Assembly: GCA_039545275.1 (NCBI GenBank)
Contig: BCHS01000002.1
Span: 1,984,001 to 2,048,000, forward strand
DNA: 64,000 nt
Source of the DNA: Pseudomicrostroma phylloplanum
Taxonomy: Eukaryota; Basidiomycota; Exobasidiomycetes; Microstromatales
Reading direction: 5' to 3'
The notes below the pieces were generated by a model, which did no database searches, had not been told where the DNA came from, and saw only the letters and a list, made by a program, of their open reading frames with translations. Shown one piece after another: positions 21,435 to 32,998 of the stretch (position 1 is the first letter of the stretch; every line of letters begins with the position of its first letter). Made by a program: the position numbers and the translations under genes.

Positions 21435-22132
21435 GATGTACTGAGGGGATGAGGATCCTGCGCAGCCCTTTGCAAGCGGGACAGACTTCTACTTGGAGAC
21501 GAGAGTGGGAAGCCTGGCTGTTCCTGGGAGATTGGCCCACTACTTCTCTATAAGGGTCTAGCTGGTGCTCTGCGTCTGGTAGGGGTCCACCGTCACACCC
21601 AACCTTGTGCTGCTGCATGTCGCCCGCGCTCCGTCGCGTGCATCGACTGGTTGGTCGCTGCCGCCCATCGCCTCCACTCTGGCGGAGGGGCGGGGCGGTG
21701 CCGAGACGCCACCTCGTCACCGTCTAGTCGAGCTGGCAGGCCGGCCCGGCGCACTCGTCTCGACCAGCCAGAACGGGACGAGATGATCACAATTGACTCA
21801 AGATCGACAGGATTGGCCAGGCCCTATTGCTCTTTTTCGAGACCAGACAATCACACACGACCGGGTGCAGTGGTAGTATCAGTTGGTCGGGAGTGAGAAA
21901 TGTCACCTGTCACTGCTGGGTGCACGGACGGGTTTCACTGCTTTCTTCCCACACAACACCGCCGAGCAGATTGCGGGGCATCAAGAAAGGGTGAACACAG
22001 CAGACCGAGTTGGCCGTTGAGTCTTTATGGATGTGGTGTCAAAGTGACAATTATATTTTCATCTTCTACAAATGCCCCTAGACGTCCTGACAGCTGAATC
22101 CCTTCATACCACCACTGCCACATTCCTAGCTC
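21435..22132. other. Intergenic, no gene seen
   Basis: Promoter of the sterol-transfer gene and 3' side of the peroxiredoxin gene. Short open frames only; no RNA gene or repeat recognised. Confidence 0.5.
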
Positions 22133-22729
22133 TTACTTCAGTTGAGACAGAACGTGGTCGGCAGCAGTGACCTTGACGTCGGGAGCGGCCTGCTCAACGA
22201 ACAGCTGAGAGACGGTGTTGTTGTCGACGACGGCGACGTATCGCTGACTCCTGGCATTGCCCAGCAGACCAGTGGCGTCAAAGCCCAGACCAACGGCATT
22301 GGTGAAGGCACCAGTGTCATCGGCCAGGAAGTGAACGTTGGGCTGCTTGGACTCCAGCTTCTCCTTCCATGCCTGAGTGGCAAAGGCGTCGTTGACGGCA
22401 ACAATGTAGATGTCCTTGATACCCTTGCTAGAGAATTTGTCGTAGCTGCCCACGTAGCCGGGCACGTGAGACGAGCAGGGGGGAGTGAAGGCTCCGGGAA
22501 CACCGATGATCAGGTTCTTGCCGGCGAGCTTGCCCAGGTCGACAGTAGCCTGCTCAGGGTTGTCCTCCTTGATGGCGTAGCCAGAAGGGATGGTGGATCC
22601 CTCCTTGATGGCGGGGATAGCCTCAGCGACCTTGCTAGCGAGCTGTGGCAGAAAGACGGATAAAAGTCAGTCGGTGGAAATGGCGCCTTTTGACGAGTAT
22701 TGACTCACAGTGTTTACCAGAGATGCCAT
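22133..22729 (-). CDS. AHP1: AHP1/Prx5-type peroxiredoxin (2 exons)
   Basis: Exon 1 is only 21 nt (22709-22729, MASLVNT). After a 66-nt intron (GTGAGT...CCACAG), exon 2 (22133-22642) follows in frame, giving 176 aa. The peroxidatic Cys is C63 in VPGAFTPPCSSHVPGY, the hallmark of the Prx5/Asp f 3/Ahp1 subgroup. Also visible are VNDAFATQAWKEKL and a C-terminal Leu-rich end. There is no obvious mitochondrial presequence. The C-terminal SQLK could act as a weak peroxisomal signal, but this is uncertain. The enzyme reduces alkyl hydroperoxides with thioredoxin or glutaredoxin. Confidence 0.95.
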
Positions 22730-23719
22730 TGTTGAGTATGTGAGTGTGTAGTTGTGTTGATCTGAATGTGTTGGTATCCGTGATAAGGTGTGGTCAGAAG
22801 CGAAGGAATAAATAAGAACAATGCGGGGTGGATTGACCTCACCGCTGTGCACCGGGCATCCCCTTTGCATCTCCACCTCGCACGGCGTTTGCACCACCAG
22901 GGACGCGGCGGCAAATGGCGTGCATGGCTCGCTGCTCCTTTTGGCGGCACATGGACCGACGGCCTGAGTGTTGCTGCTCTCGCCTCGCCTTTGGCTCTGG
23001 CCGGGGCAAGGGAACAGTCAGTGTGCGCCCAAATGCCGGGTGAGGGAGAAGTGGGCCGGCCATTCACCGGGGAAGGAGGGCAGCAGCAGCAGCCTCGCAG
23101 CCTCGAAAGCTCACCATCGTGTGGAGAAAAGGCGACTCCGATCGTCGGAGAAGGCGGCGGGCGAGAAGGTCAAAACGGACCAGGATTAGCGCCACGGCAG
23201 GTCACATGCTGACCACTTGCCGAGATGTTGCAGTAAGGGAGCCATCACCATAACACTCAAGCGTCGCTCACACGATGCCGCTGGTCCGCAAATACAGTAA
23301 AGCCTTGACCCGCCCCGTCGCAGCACGGCCGGTGGCAGCCACGCGAGGCTCGTCCTAACGGTCGCGAACACTTTCCCCCGCTGCTGCCGCGTATGCGGCA
23401 CGCCTGGCGGTCGTATCCCGTGTTCTGTAATTCGATACCTCGTGCCCTAATACGACCTCCTGATCCCGATTCTAGGGTCTCATCTCTTATCATTCTCCGT
23501 AAGGCCAAGCTTAGTGCCCGTATGAGCTCGACTGACTGACTGACTGCGCGACCCAGTTCTGGGGTGGTGTTGGTCTGAGCCCCGCGCGGATCACACACGG
23601 AAGGAGCGAGTGCAGTGGGAATTTTGAGCTTCCCGACGGCTGAGGCTCGCTCGCACAGCTCGACGATACCATTGCCCAGGTCACCACCCTCACAGACCTA
23701 CTCTGGGTGGTCCACGTGA
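22730..23719. other. Divergent intergenic region between AHP1 and CCA1; no gene seen
   Basis: About 1 kb with both gene starts pointing outward. Includes GC-rich sequence around 22830-23100 and a short GACT repeat near 23528-23545. Open frames up to 140 codons are present without recognisable domains. Confidence 0.5.
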
Positions 23720-26126
23720 ATGCTGGCCACACTCAGAACTCGTACATCTCGAAGAATTGGATTCACAGCTGCGTGCATTCTCCAGGGGACCTTCCGCCGA
23801 CCCATCGCCGAAGCCTCGCAGTTATCTCCACGGGTACCAATCAGTGGTACGCCCCGGCTCCCCACACCGAATCGGCTGTGGTGTTCCTACACTCTCCCTC
23901 GCCACGCCTCCTCTGTGCTGTTAGCTAGCAGTCCCCCTCCTCGTACCGACTTCAGGATGACTCATGCTAGCCCAAGCATCTCGCTTGATCCCAGCGAGGA
24001 GGAGATCGTGAGTCTCTTGGACTCCTGCTGCGATTGGATCAATGCCGAGCAGCCTCAGCCGAGCGAGGCAGAGGGTGGCTCCCAGGTCGAGTATGCGGGT
24101 GAGGTCACTGCTCGTATCGCAGGAGGATGGGTGAGAGACAAGCTCTTGGGCATGGACAGCCACGACCTAGACGTCTCCCTCTCGGTGATGACTGGGCTCA
24201 ACTTCGCCATACTCTTCAAGGCCTTCCTGCTACAGCGAGAAAAGGGAGCGGCATCAGGCGCCTCGTCGTCTACCCGGTCCGCCGCTGCCTCTGCAATGTC
24301 CCGCATCACCAAGATCTCTGCCAACCCAGAGCAGTCCAAGAGCTTGGAGACTGCCACGGCCAATATCCTAGGCCTGTCGCTCGACTTTGTCAACCTGAGA
24401 AAGGAGATCTACGAGGGCAACTCACGGATACCGATCATGTCATTCGGTACCCCTCTTGAGGACGCAGAAAGGCGAGACATCACCATCAATTCTCTATTCT
24501 ACAATGTCAAGACCAGGCAGGTGGAAGATTGCACAGAGAAAGGCCTGATAGATATGCGCGCAGGTCTGATCAGGACGCCTTTGCCGCCTCTGACGACCTT
24601 TCTAGACGACCCTCTCCGGGTACTGCGCTGCATCAGGTTTGCTTCTAGATTCAACTACAAGCTTGATGAAGATGTCCGCGCCTGCCTGGAAGGGACAGAA
24701 GACTCTGCGCAGATCTCTGTCAGCGACGATCCTCGCCTGCAGGACGTAGATCCAGCATCTATGTCACAGAAAGGTCGAGAGTTGGTGCGGGATGCTCTGA
24801 TGAAAAAGGTGTCGCGAGAGAGAGTGGGCATAGAGGTGGACAAGATGCTGTCCGGTGAGTGAGGACTGGAGTGATACCTGCTCACAGATGCGTGGAAACT
24901 CCTTACACCCTCTGTCCCAATCATCAGGCCCGAATCCACTCCTTGCCCTACGCTTGCTGAAGGAGCTGGATCTGTACTCCCTCGTCTTCCACATCGAGTC
25001 GTTACAGACCAAATGTACATTACGTTTGGCAAGCACTCAGACGCCGACATCCACTCCGGACCCTCAAGCAGCCTCGTCTCTAGCCATCGCAGCCTCACAA
25101 ATCCTCGACGATCTATCCCCTCACCCGACCACTCCAACCGATACCTTTAGCCAGATGAACCTTCCAGAGGAGGTCGCCTCGCCACTCACGAAGCCAGAGA
25201 CCCGGCGGTTACTGCACTTCACAAGTGCCCTTTTGCCTCTCTCTGATGTCGAGGTAGAAGAAAAGAAGGGCAAATGGAGCTGGAGTGGAGAGAAAATCCT
25301 CATGGCCGGGCTCAAGGTGAGATGACAAACGATGGACAGTCCACGATGAGTCTGTACTGACAATGACCTCTTCTCAAATCAGCTGGGTCGCAACAACACT
25401 CTCCTCCCCGTACTCTCCCTCATCCGGGCAATCCCCTTCCTCTCTAACCCCTCTTCGATAGATTCCTCGCGCGCTTCCCTTCTCCAAAACTTGCCCGACC
25501 AAATCGACGTCCCTCAAGGAGCTCTGGTGGCGCTACTGCTCAGGGACAAGAACCTGCACAACCCCTCGGTTGGAATCGAGTGGAAGACGGGTCTGACGAT
25601 GGCTTTTGTCAAGGATGTGCTAGACGTCAAAGGCGATTCCTCTAGGTTGAGGGGGATTGTAGACGCATACAGTGGGTTCTGCAAGTATGTGCGGGATACT
25701 CAGATCGAGGAGCGCTTAGACGAGAAGCCCTTGATGGATGTGAGTGATGTGGACATCGTCGAGCGATAACGCTGAGCAAACGCTGATGACTTCCTCTCGC
25801 CTCGTCACGTATGCGCTGCACAGGGCAAAGAGCTGCTCTCCGTGCTCTCCCTCTCCCCCTCACCGCTCCTGCCCAAGATCCAAAACGCCCTCCTAATCTG
25901 GCAGCTCTCCNGTCCACCTCCCTCAAACCCAACCGAAGTCAATTCCGCCAGACAGGAGGCTCGACAGTGGCTCCGGGAGAGGTGGGAAGCGGGAGAAATT
26001 GTGGATGTGGACAAGCGGAGTGGTGCTGCTGTCAAGAGTGGGACGAAGAAGAAGGGTCAGCAGCTCAAGGAGCGGAGCGAGGAGGGAGTGCCGCACCTTG
26101 AGAAGCGGAGGAAGAGTGAGGAGTGA
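23720..26126 (+). CDS. CCA1: CCA-adding tRNA nucleotidyltransferase Cca1 (4 exons, two plausible starts)
   Basis: Exons 23720-24854, 24928-25316, 25383-25739 and 25824-26126 join in phase to 727 aa, with an ambiguous base at 25911. The class II nucleotidyltransferase head shows GGWVRDKLLG (135-144), the metal-binding DLD (149-151), RRDITINSLFYN and the DPLRVLRCIRFASRF motif. The C-terminal half is helical and ends in a Lys-rich tail. The first ATG adds an Arg/Ser-rich, acid-poor N-terminus (MLATLRTRTSRRIGF) that looks like a mitochondrial presequence. A second ATG at 23957 (Met80) would give the nuclear/cytosolic form, as described for yeast Cca1. Repairs and completes tRNA 3' CCA ends. Confidence 0.95.
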
Positions 26127-26222
26127 ATGGCTCTCTGGCCATTTGCTCTTCGAATATAGTGATGTCTATGTATATTCAGGCGGGCAGCGGACTTGGGATA
26201 CATTCCTCCGTTGGAGATACAC

Positions 26223-27029
26223 TCAATGACATGCCATCCCTCGATCCTCTCCCTCGCTTTCAGCATCTTCCCCGTCATCTTCATCGCTGGTGGCAGGTCG
26301 ATTGAACAAGTAGTGGCCCAGCGCCGCTCCCACGATGATTGCGGAAATGCTGTCAATCGGTACGTAGGGAGAGGTGACTTCAGTCATGGGCTGGCTATGC
26401 GGAGGCGCGGCTGCCGGCTGACCAAGGAGAGACTTACACGTAGGCATTGTAGGTCATGAATAGTAGCATGAGGGTGTATGAGTAGGCGACTGCGAGAGCG
26501 TAGCCTATTGAGCGGATCATTTGATCTTCAAAGGGCAGTGTGAGGGTTGGCCTGGCACACGAGAAGGAGCAGTGACCAGATCCTGTCAGCTCAGACGACT
26601 TGTCAATCACTAACAGCCTCGTGAGACTCACATGTACAGCAGTCCCTGAGCGCCATCCCCGCCTCCCCTCTTCACCTTTGGGTCATACCTCCTCGTGGCG
26701 CTCCTGGCTCTACTGCTCCCCGCCTCGGCCGCGCCCAGCAGCGGCGCACTAGCAGCCGAGGTTCCGCCCCTCCTGCGAGCGGCGCCTACCAGTCTCCTAT
26801 CCAGTCTCTTTAGCACCAACCTTAGCCACTCATACCCAACACATAGTCCTACTATGACGAGCAGAGAGAAGTAGAGGCTGCCAGGTGTGGTGAGACGCCA
26901 AGAAGGGAAGATGAGACAGAGGTTCTCATAGGAGGTGTTGAAGGTCATGGACATGCTGCACGACTCGCCCGAGCCCATGTCCATATCGGGCATCCCGGGC
27001 ATGTGATGATGCGAGTGATCGTGGTCCAT
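26223..27029 (-). CDS. CTR-family high-affinity copper transporter (3 exons)
   Basis: Exons 26632-27029, 26438-26551 and 26223-26349 join in phase to 212 aa. The extracellular N-terminus is Met/His-rich (MDHDHSHHHMPGMPDMDM). The first membrane helix is LYFSLLVIVGLCVGYEWL (about 52-70). A basic, Arg-rich cytosolic loop follows. Helix 2 holds the pore motif M161-x3-M165, and helix 3 has G178-x3-G182 for trimer packing. These are the defining residues of Ctr copper pores. The acidic C-terminus ends in a Cys-His, which fits handover of Cu(I). It is convergent with CCA1 (96 bp between stops) and divergent from DOA1 (274 bp between starts). Confidence 0.95.
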
Positions 27030-27303
27030 CGCTAGGTCGTGGTGTGGTAGTAGATGGGGGAGATGCTTGGTATGAGTGGTGGGATGGTACCACTTACCTT
27101 ACCAAGGGCGAGTCGTGTGCCAAGGGGCGCGGATGACCGAAGCTCAGGAACAAAGTGGTCCTGGCGGTTGATGGGTGCATGGTCTGTGCTCACGCGCGCA
27201 TCCGGGCAGCCGTCGTCATCCCTCAAGCGGTGGAGCGAGGCGGCCACTCCTTCCTCACCTTCGGATACCAACACCACCACCGACAGATTCCCCTTTCTTC
27301 AGC

Positions 27304-30059
27304 ATGTCCTCTTCATCATCCTCGACGCCTTACAAGCTGTCGGTACAGCTGCAGGGCCACACTGGTGATGTGAGTCTTGCTGGGCTGTAGGCGGTGTCCT
27401 AATGAAGTTCTCGCTCACCCATTACGATTCGCCCAACCCACTGCCCTACCGCTACCGCTGATCAGGTCAGGGCTGTAGCCACGCATACAACGCCGTCAGG
27501 CTCGTCTCTCATCCTGTCTGCATCGAGGGATACGACTGCATGTATCTGGGCTCGTCTGCCAGGCGCACGGCATTTCGAGCCGCCACAGGTCCTGGGAGGA
27601 CATGGAGGTTACGTGAATAGTTGCCATTGGCTGTCTGATGGCGCCGGGGGCCGTAAGTCTGCAAAGGCGGTACCAGGGTCACAGGGAGCTTGGTTACTGA
27701 CTCTGATGCTTCTCATTGATTGCGCCTGACAGTGTTCGCCCTTACTGGTGGGCAAGACAAGCTCGTCAATGCCTTCGAAGTGTCAGTAGACGCAGATGGA
27801 AGAGCAACGAGCTCGAAAACGCCAGACTATACGCTCCTGGGCCACGAAGACAACATCTCCACTCTCGATGTCGGACCAGGTGGAGCTTACGTTGTCAGTG
27901 GGAGCTGGGACAAGACGGCTCGGGTCTGGAAGGGATGGGAATGCGTGGCTACTCTCAAGGGTCACTTGCAGGCAGTCTGGGCAGTGCTAGCGGTAGATGA
28001 GGATAGGGTCATCACTGGTGAGCAGATAGCAGTCGGCCCTCATTGACCGTTTGGGTACTGACAGCCTTCCTTCCTCCTTCCTTCGATAGCCTCTGCTGAT
28101 AAGATCATCCGGCTATGGTCCATCTCGCGTCCTGCCGAGCCTCTAGCCGTATTTGGAGGTCATGGTGACGCCGTGAGAGGCTTGACGTTGCTACAGGATG
28201 GCAAGAGCTTTGCAAGCTGTTCGAATGACGGGTACGTACGAAGGGAGGCTAGCAAACCGCCATCTGATGTCAGCTTTCCACTTACTCTGGCCCATCTGCT
28301 CCGTACCTTTACAGCACCATTAACGTGTATTCCTTGGACTCGCTCGATGCTCGAGGCACAAACAGACCAAAGCGCACAATGTCTGGCCACACCAGCTTCG
28401 TCTACTCCTTAGCGACCCTAGCGACCGCTGGCGAGCTCGTCTCATCAGGCGAAGACCGCTCCGTGCGCGTCTGGCAGGGCGACGCCCTGATACAGACGCT
28501 CACGATCCCTGCCATCTCGATCTGGTCTGTTGCAACTCTGCAAGACGGTGACGTGGTTTGTGGAAGCAGCGATCATCAGGTCCGGGTATTTACCAGGCAA
28601 AAGGAGAGAATAGCGGATCAGGAGGAGCTGGATGTGAGTTGACGCCCCAGTCTTGCGCCGATTCGGTTCTGCATGCTGATCAGTCGAGTCTTTCCCCCAC
28701 CCCCCATACCCCCATTTGAAGACGTACGAGCGTAGCATTGCTTCGCAAGCGCTCAACAAGACTCAAGTCGGCGATGTCCGGAAAGACGATGTTCCTGGCG
28801 TCGAAGCTCTCTCGCAGCCCGGCAGCAAGGAAGGTCAGACCAAGATGGTGTCCAACAACGGCGTGATCGAGGCTCACCAGTGGTCGATGGCATCACGACG
28901 GTGGGAGAAGATTGGTGAGGTGGTCGGGGGCGTCGGCTCGGGCCAAAAGAAGCTGCATCAAGGCAAGGAGTACGACTATGTCTTTGATGTGGATATTGCT
29001 GATGGCGTGCCGCCTCTCAAGCTGCCGTACAATCTCAGCGAGAATGCCTACTCGGCCGCTCAAAAATTCCTGGACAAGAATGAGTTGCCAGCCGAGTACC
29101 TAGAGCAAGTCGTGTCCTTCATCGACAAGAACGTCGAAGGGGCTACGATTGGCGGGAGGTCGAACGAGGCTTACGTGGACCCCTTCTCTGGGACGGCCGG
29201 TAGATATGTCCCTGGCAGTGGTGGGACTTCAAGCGGATCAACCGGCTCGCGGCCAGCTGCGACACCCAGTGCCCCGCCTGCCCTGAAGATCCTGCCTCAA
29301 AAGTCCTACCTCTCGTTCAAACAAGCCAACCTCCCTGCTCTTCAAGCCAAGCTCAATGAGCTCTCGGCCAGTTCTGGTTCACCCATCGATGCTTCAGGCA
29401 TTATCGGTGCTCTGGGCAGCTCTTCCTCTCCCGTCGACCTGGCTCCACTTTCACAAGCAATGACAAGCTGGCCTCCTGCTGCTAGACTTCCGCTGCTAGA
29501 CATCTACAGACTATCCGCGCTACAAGGTACGACTGCGTCTGTGCAAGAATTTGTATCAACGATCTTCGCAGCAGCCGAGTGGACTTCGCCTATCGACTCG
29601 AAAGCCAAGGAGACGAACACCATGCTGGCTGCCAGGGGTGTTGCGAACCTCTTTAGCTCACCTCAGGAGGGCCAGCTCCTCAAGCTTGGCCAGGAGCTCC
29701 TCGCTCAGCTGCACAGCGCTGATTTCGCAAAGATGAACAAGAACGGACGAGTGGCGTTCGCCACAATCGTGTACAACTTCTCCGTCTCTGTCACGACCTC
29801 TGCAGAGGTGCGGCCCTTCGCTGGAGCCGTGCTGGACGCGGTGGTCAAGATCCTCACAGAGGAGGAAGGGGACAGCGAGGTCATCTACCGCACGCTGATC
29901 GCGCTGGGCAACTTGCTCGTCTCGCCTTCGTCCAAGAAGCTCCAGGTAGGAAGTGTGCAGCTTGCGAGAGATGCTGCAGAGGCGTGGGGTAGCAGGCTGT
30001 CGGGTAGCGAAGAGAGAATGAGGGTGATTGCGGCGGATCTCAAGTCCCTCGATGTGTAG
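27304..30059 (+). CDS. DOA1: Ubiquitin-binding WD40/PFU/PUL protein Doa1 (Ufd3, PLAA; 6 exons)
   Basis: Exons 27304-27369, 27466-27652, 27733-28017, 28090-28231, 28315-28633 and 28722-30059 join in phase to 778 aa. Residues 1-333 are a WD40 propeller (LSVQLQGHTGD, GSWDKTARVWKG, SSGEDRSVRVWQG). The PFU ubiquitin-binding domain is near 410-470 (YDYVFDVDIADGVPPLKLPY, FLDKNELPAEYLEQV). The PUL armadillo domain that binds Cdc48/p97 runs from about 515 to the end. Family role: ubiquitin recycling, ribophagy and Cdc48 substrate handling. Introns interrupt only the propeller. The last acceptor reads AAG rather than CAG or TAG; the earlier AG at 28681-28682 would lead into a stop. Confidence 0.95.
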
Positions 30060-30197
30060 AAAAGCAAGGCCGAGAGATGTGGAGAAGTAGCAATGAAGGG
30101 ACAAAAGGCAGAGATTGTCGTAGATATCAATTACAGGCTTCTGCAATAGATTGCAGCAGCGAGCTCCTGCTGTTCAACACCATCAGCGTCCTGCCAT

Positions 30198-31045
30198 CTA
30201 GCGCCCCTTGCCTCCTTCATCCTTCGGTGCCGACGAGTCAAGTATATCCTGAATGACCTTCCTCCCTTCCATCCCATCCCCGTCACCCGAACCGCTCCCT
30301 CCCATGGTCCCCTCTGCATTCGGGTCTCCAGGCGAAAGAGGCGATGAAGGCGAGCTGGTGCTGGTGGCTGCAGCGCCATCTTGCGGTGTGGGCGCTCCGG
30401 GCGGACCTGGTGCAGAGGGGTTGTACAGCTCTTGTGTGGCACTCATGAACTCGTGAAGCTGGTAGAGCTGCTCTTCCGATAGCTTTTGAGGTGCACGGGT
30501 ACAGGGTTAGTGAGCGTGAAGAGGGAAGGATCAGCATGCCTGGCGGAGCAGCCTCCAGTACGACCTTCCCTGCTGCGCAAACTCACCTTGCTAAACTCCT
30601 CCTCCTTCAATCTCCTCCCCTCGAATTTCGCCCTCTCCTCTCCTCCCTTTGCATTCACTCCTCCCGCCTCAAGCTGATCAAGGTAGACCTTCCACTGACC
30701 TAGGAACCCCACGATCTGCAGTGGATTAGTGACGGCCTTGTGCCGCTTGAACTCGTCCTTGACGTACGTATCGCCGAGAGAGCGCATCTCGTACGAAAGA
30801 AGGTGTCTGTGTGCCCGTAGGAGGCGACGATACAGGGGTAGAGGAGGGAGGAGGGTGTTGGCTGTGCGGGACAGGAGGGAGGTGGGGTTTGCTACGGGAA
30901 GATTGCTGTTGTTGTCGGAGGAGGAGGAGGAGGCTGAGGAGGAGGCGGCAAATGAGCGGCTGGCTGCGGGGCGGACGGCGATCGCTGCTGCTCCTGCCCT
31001 AGAGCGTAGAGGTGCTGCTGATCGTGCAAGAGTAGGTGTTGCCAT
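30198..31045 (-). CDS. SDH7: Succinate dehydrogenase assembly factor 3 (Sdh7/Acn9, LYR protein; 2 exons)
   Basis: Exons 30587-31045 and 30198-30482 join in frame to 247 aa. The N-terminal 45 residues are rich in Arg/Ala/Ser with no acids, a mitochondrial presequence (MATPTLARSAAPLRSR). The LYR motif is at 71-73 (PLYRRLLRAHRHL). The Acn9 signature follows: GDTYVKDEFKRHKAVTNP and FLGQWKVYLDQL. After the splice, LSEEQLYQLHEFMSAT matches the family's last helix. A disordered Pro/Ser/Gly tail of about 75 residues is longer than usual. It helps protect the Fe-S subunit during complex II assembly. An upstream in-frame start at 31096 is possible but less likely. Confidence 0.93.
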
Positions 31046-31288
31046 GGTAACGCTGATCGATGGAAGGGAGTGTGCGGCGTGGACGAAGAATGTCAAGACT
31101 AAGAAGATCAGGATGATGATTACTAGGGCGGCGTTCTACCTTCCTCCACCTTTTGCTTAGTCATCAGCCCACGTCCTCCTTTCCGTTGCAAAGTCCAACC
31201 CTGAAGTGTACGCGTACCTCAACCTTCTCAGCAGCAGCAGCAAAGGCATACCTGAAGCAGCGACCAGCGACCAGCAAAACCAGCAAGG

Positions 31289-32359
31289 ATGTCGCACATC
31301 TACGATCCCCTCTCCAGGATCGACGTTCCGCCTCCTCGTCACGACGTCGAGTCTGACAGCGAAGAGGACTTCAGCGAGGATGAGGATGAGCTCCTCGCCT
31401 CTGCGGGTGAGAGCAGTGCCTCTGCTTCCCATCTGTCTCTTTCACCCGCAGCGCTCTCCAACAAGGCAGGAGCTGAAATTGTTACGGTCCTTGTTGGACA
31501 AGCCGGGGAGGGGGTAGCGAAAGCGCAGGGCTTTACTGAGGAGGGCAGGATAGACTGGAAGGGCCGGCAGGTGGGCAGCTGGGCTGCGCAGGAGGAAGGA
31601 ACCTGTATACTGCTATACCCTGGGAGTGCGGCCACCGAGAACATCTCGGAGCTGGCAGAGCTAGTCAAGACGCTGCTGAAGAAGGTTGCGGCAAAGAGGT
31701 GAGTCGCGGTAGCGAGGCTGTATCTACCTTGAGAGCGCATCTCTAGTGCATAAGAGGCTCCCATCCCCGCCGAAGCTGACGAGACTCCACCTCTCCTGAC
31801 TAGTCTGACTCTCGTCGATCAGTACAACACCACACTCTACATCGACACGGATCCATCAGCAGCGATGACGACGTCGTCGTCTTCTTCGGCGCCGGTGCGC
31901 TACCTCTCCTCTTCCAGCGGTCCCACCTCGACAGCAACCTACCTCTCTACGGCCACCCACTGCTTTGCGCCACCAAACTACCTCTCCCACCCTACGCATA
32001 CGGTCTCATCCCTGCTGGTGCAAGAGGCCGTCTATGCGGGCATTTCTACACAGGTGATCCTCCTCCCCTCGACGGCGCAGCAAGCTCGTCCTCACACCAG
32101 GCTCGTCAGCAGGAAAAGAAAGTCGAAGAAGAGGAGACCACAGGGTATGCAGGGTCTGACACTGGAGGAGGAGTTTCCGTCCGATGATGATGAAGAGGAG
32201 GAGGAGGTGCAGGATGAGGTCGATCCAGCGCCCCTGCAGGTGGACGCCGTTGGGCCAAGAACTACGGGGACTGCGGGCCCGCCTATGGCAGCGTTTGTCG
32301 AGAGCAGAAGGAAGTCGGCAGCAAAAGGAAGGGCAGTAGCAAGTGGCATGTACGTGTAG
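31289..32359 (+). CDS. Probable proteasome assembly chaperone 1-like protein (2 exons)
   Basis: Exons 31289-31698 and 31804-32359 join in phase to 321 aa. An acidic N-terminus (DSEEDFSEDEDELL) is followed by an alternating strand/helix domain (EIVTVLVGQAGEGVAKAQGF, TCILLYPG, LTLVDQYNTTLYID). The later segment PVRYLSSSSG...CFAPPNYLSHPTHTVSSLLVQEAVYAGISTQVILL, read in pieces, follows the order seen in PSMG1/Pba1, where proline, leucine and asparagine residues precede a conserved helix-strand. That match is from memory of the family and is weak. A basic, nuclear-localisation-like run (RKRKSKKRRPQ) sits near the end. Confidence 0.55.
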
Positions 32360-32452
32360 TAGGCTGCAAAAACAAATGCGATACCATCGATGCGATATTG
32401 AATTCGTTGTTCACTGCTCAGTCTATTACCCTTGGCTCTGATTTCATTTTCC

Positions 32453-32457
32453 AAAAA
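32453..32457 (-). terminator. Pol III terminator of tRNA-Ile(UAU)
   Basis: Five T residues on the minus strand start two bases after the tRNA discriminator base, the usual RNA polymerase III stop. Confidence 0.75.
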
Positions 32458-32458
32458 T

Positions 32459-32601
32459 TGCTCCTGGAGAGGCTCGAACTCTCGTAGTCATCGTTTCGTC
32501 TCTGACCCAGCGCTAGCTAGGGATGACATTTTGTGTATCGGCAGTCAAAAATTGACGAGCAAATATAAGCAATGCGGCTAGACCAACTCACCCACAGGAG
32601 C
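32459..32601 (-). tRNA. tRNA-Ile(UAU) with a 69-nt intron
   Basis: Read on the minus strand. The 5' exon is 32564-32601 and the 3' exon 32459-32494, 74 nt mature. The acceptor stem GCTCCTG pairs perfectly with CAGGAGC and is followed by discriminator A. The D arm carries the A box TGGGTGAGTTGG. The anticodon stem CATTG pairs with CGATG around the loop CTTATAA, giving anticodon TAT. The T arm is GAGAG-TTCGAGC-CTCTC. The intron (32495-32563) sits at the canonical position after base 37. Yeast tRNA-Ile(UAU) also has an intron of about 60 nt. The intron contains its own T5 run, an unusual feature for a pol III gene. Confidence 0.92.
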
Positions 32602-32998
32602 ATAGGAGAGAATCAAAGAGGTCAACACGCACAAAACGTATATATACGCGTGCGATTGGGAGAAGATCAGCGCGAGGCATGTCTCGCTTCGGTCCGCCTT
32701 GCATCGCTCTCCTTTCCGAAGCGCCTACCTCATACACGCTCGTTCCTCACCATAGCCTCAGCGTCCTGACCTGGGAGGCTGTCGCTCTTCAGCCCTCCGG
32801 ACTTCCCCACACCCTCTCGTCGCAGAGAGGAATTCAACGCCCCTACGTCCGTCAATCCAGTCGTCTCATTCCCGTTCCGGCCGTGACGGTGCGGCTCCGT
32901 CCTCTACCGTCCCATCCCGCCCTTTCCTCGACCTTGCTTGCCTTCCTCCTCAAAGCGAAAGGGTTTTTGGGCTCTTCATCGCGCTCGTTACCTCGGAC
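32602..32998. other. Intergenic between tRNA and NC2-beta; no gene seen
   Basis: Upstream sequence of the tRNA (TATATA-like near 32639) and the NC2-beta promoter and leader, which is pyrimidine-rich. An open frame at 32679-33056 runs over the NC2-beta start in another frame and is not called. Confidence 0.5.

Noticed and set aside
32505..32540. A-box-like TAGCTAGCGCTGG as the true start of the tRNA
   Set aside because: The acceptor stem does not pair from there; using the upstream GCTCCTG gives a perfect cloverleaf with an intron.
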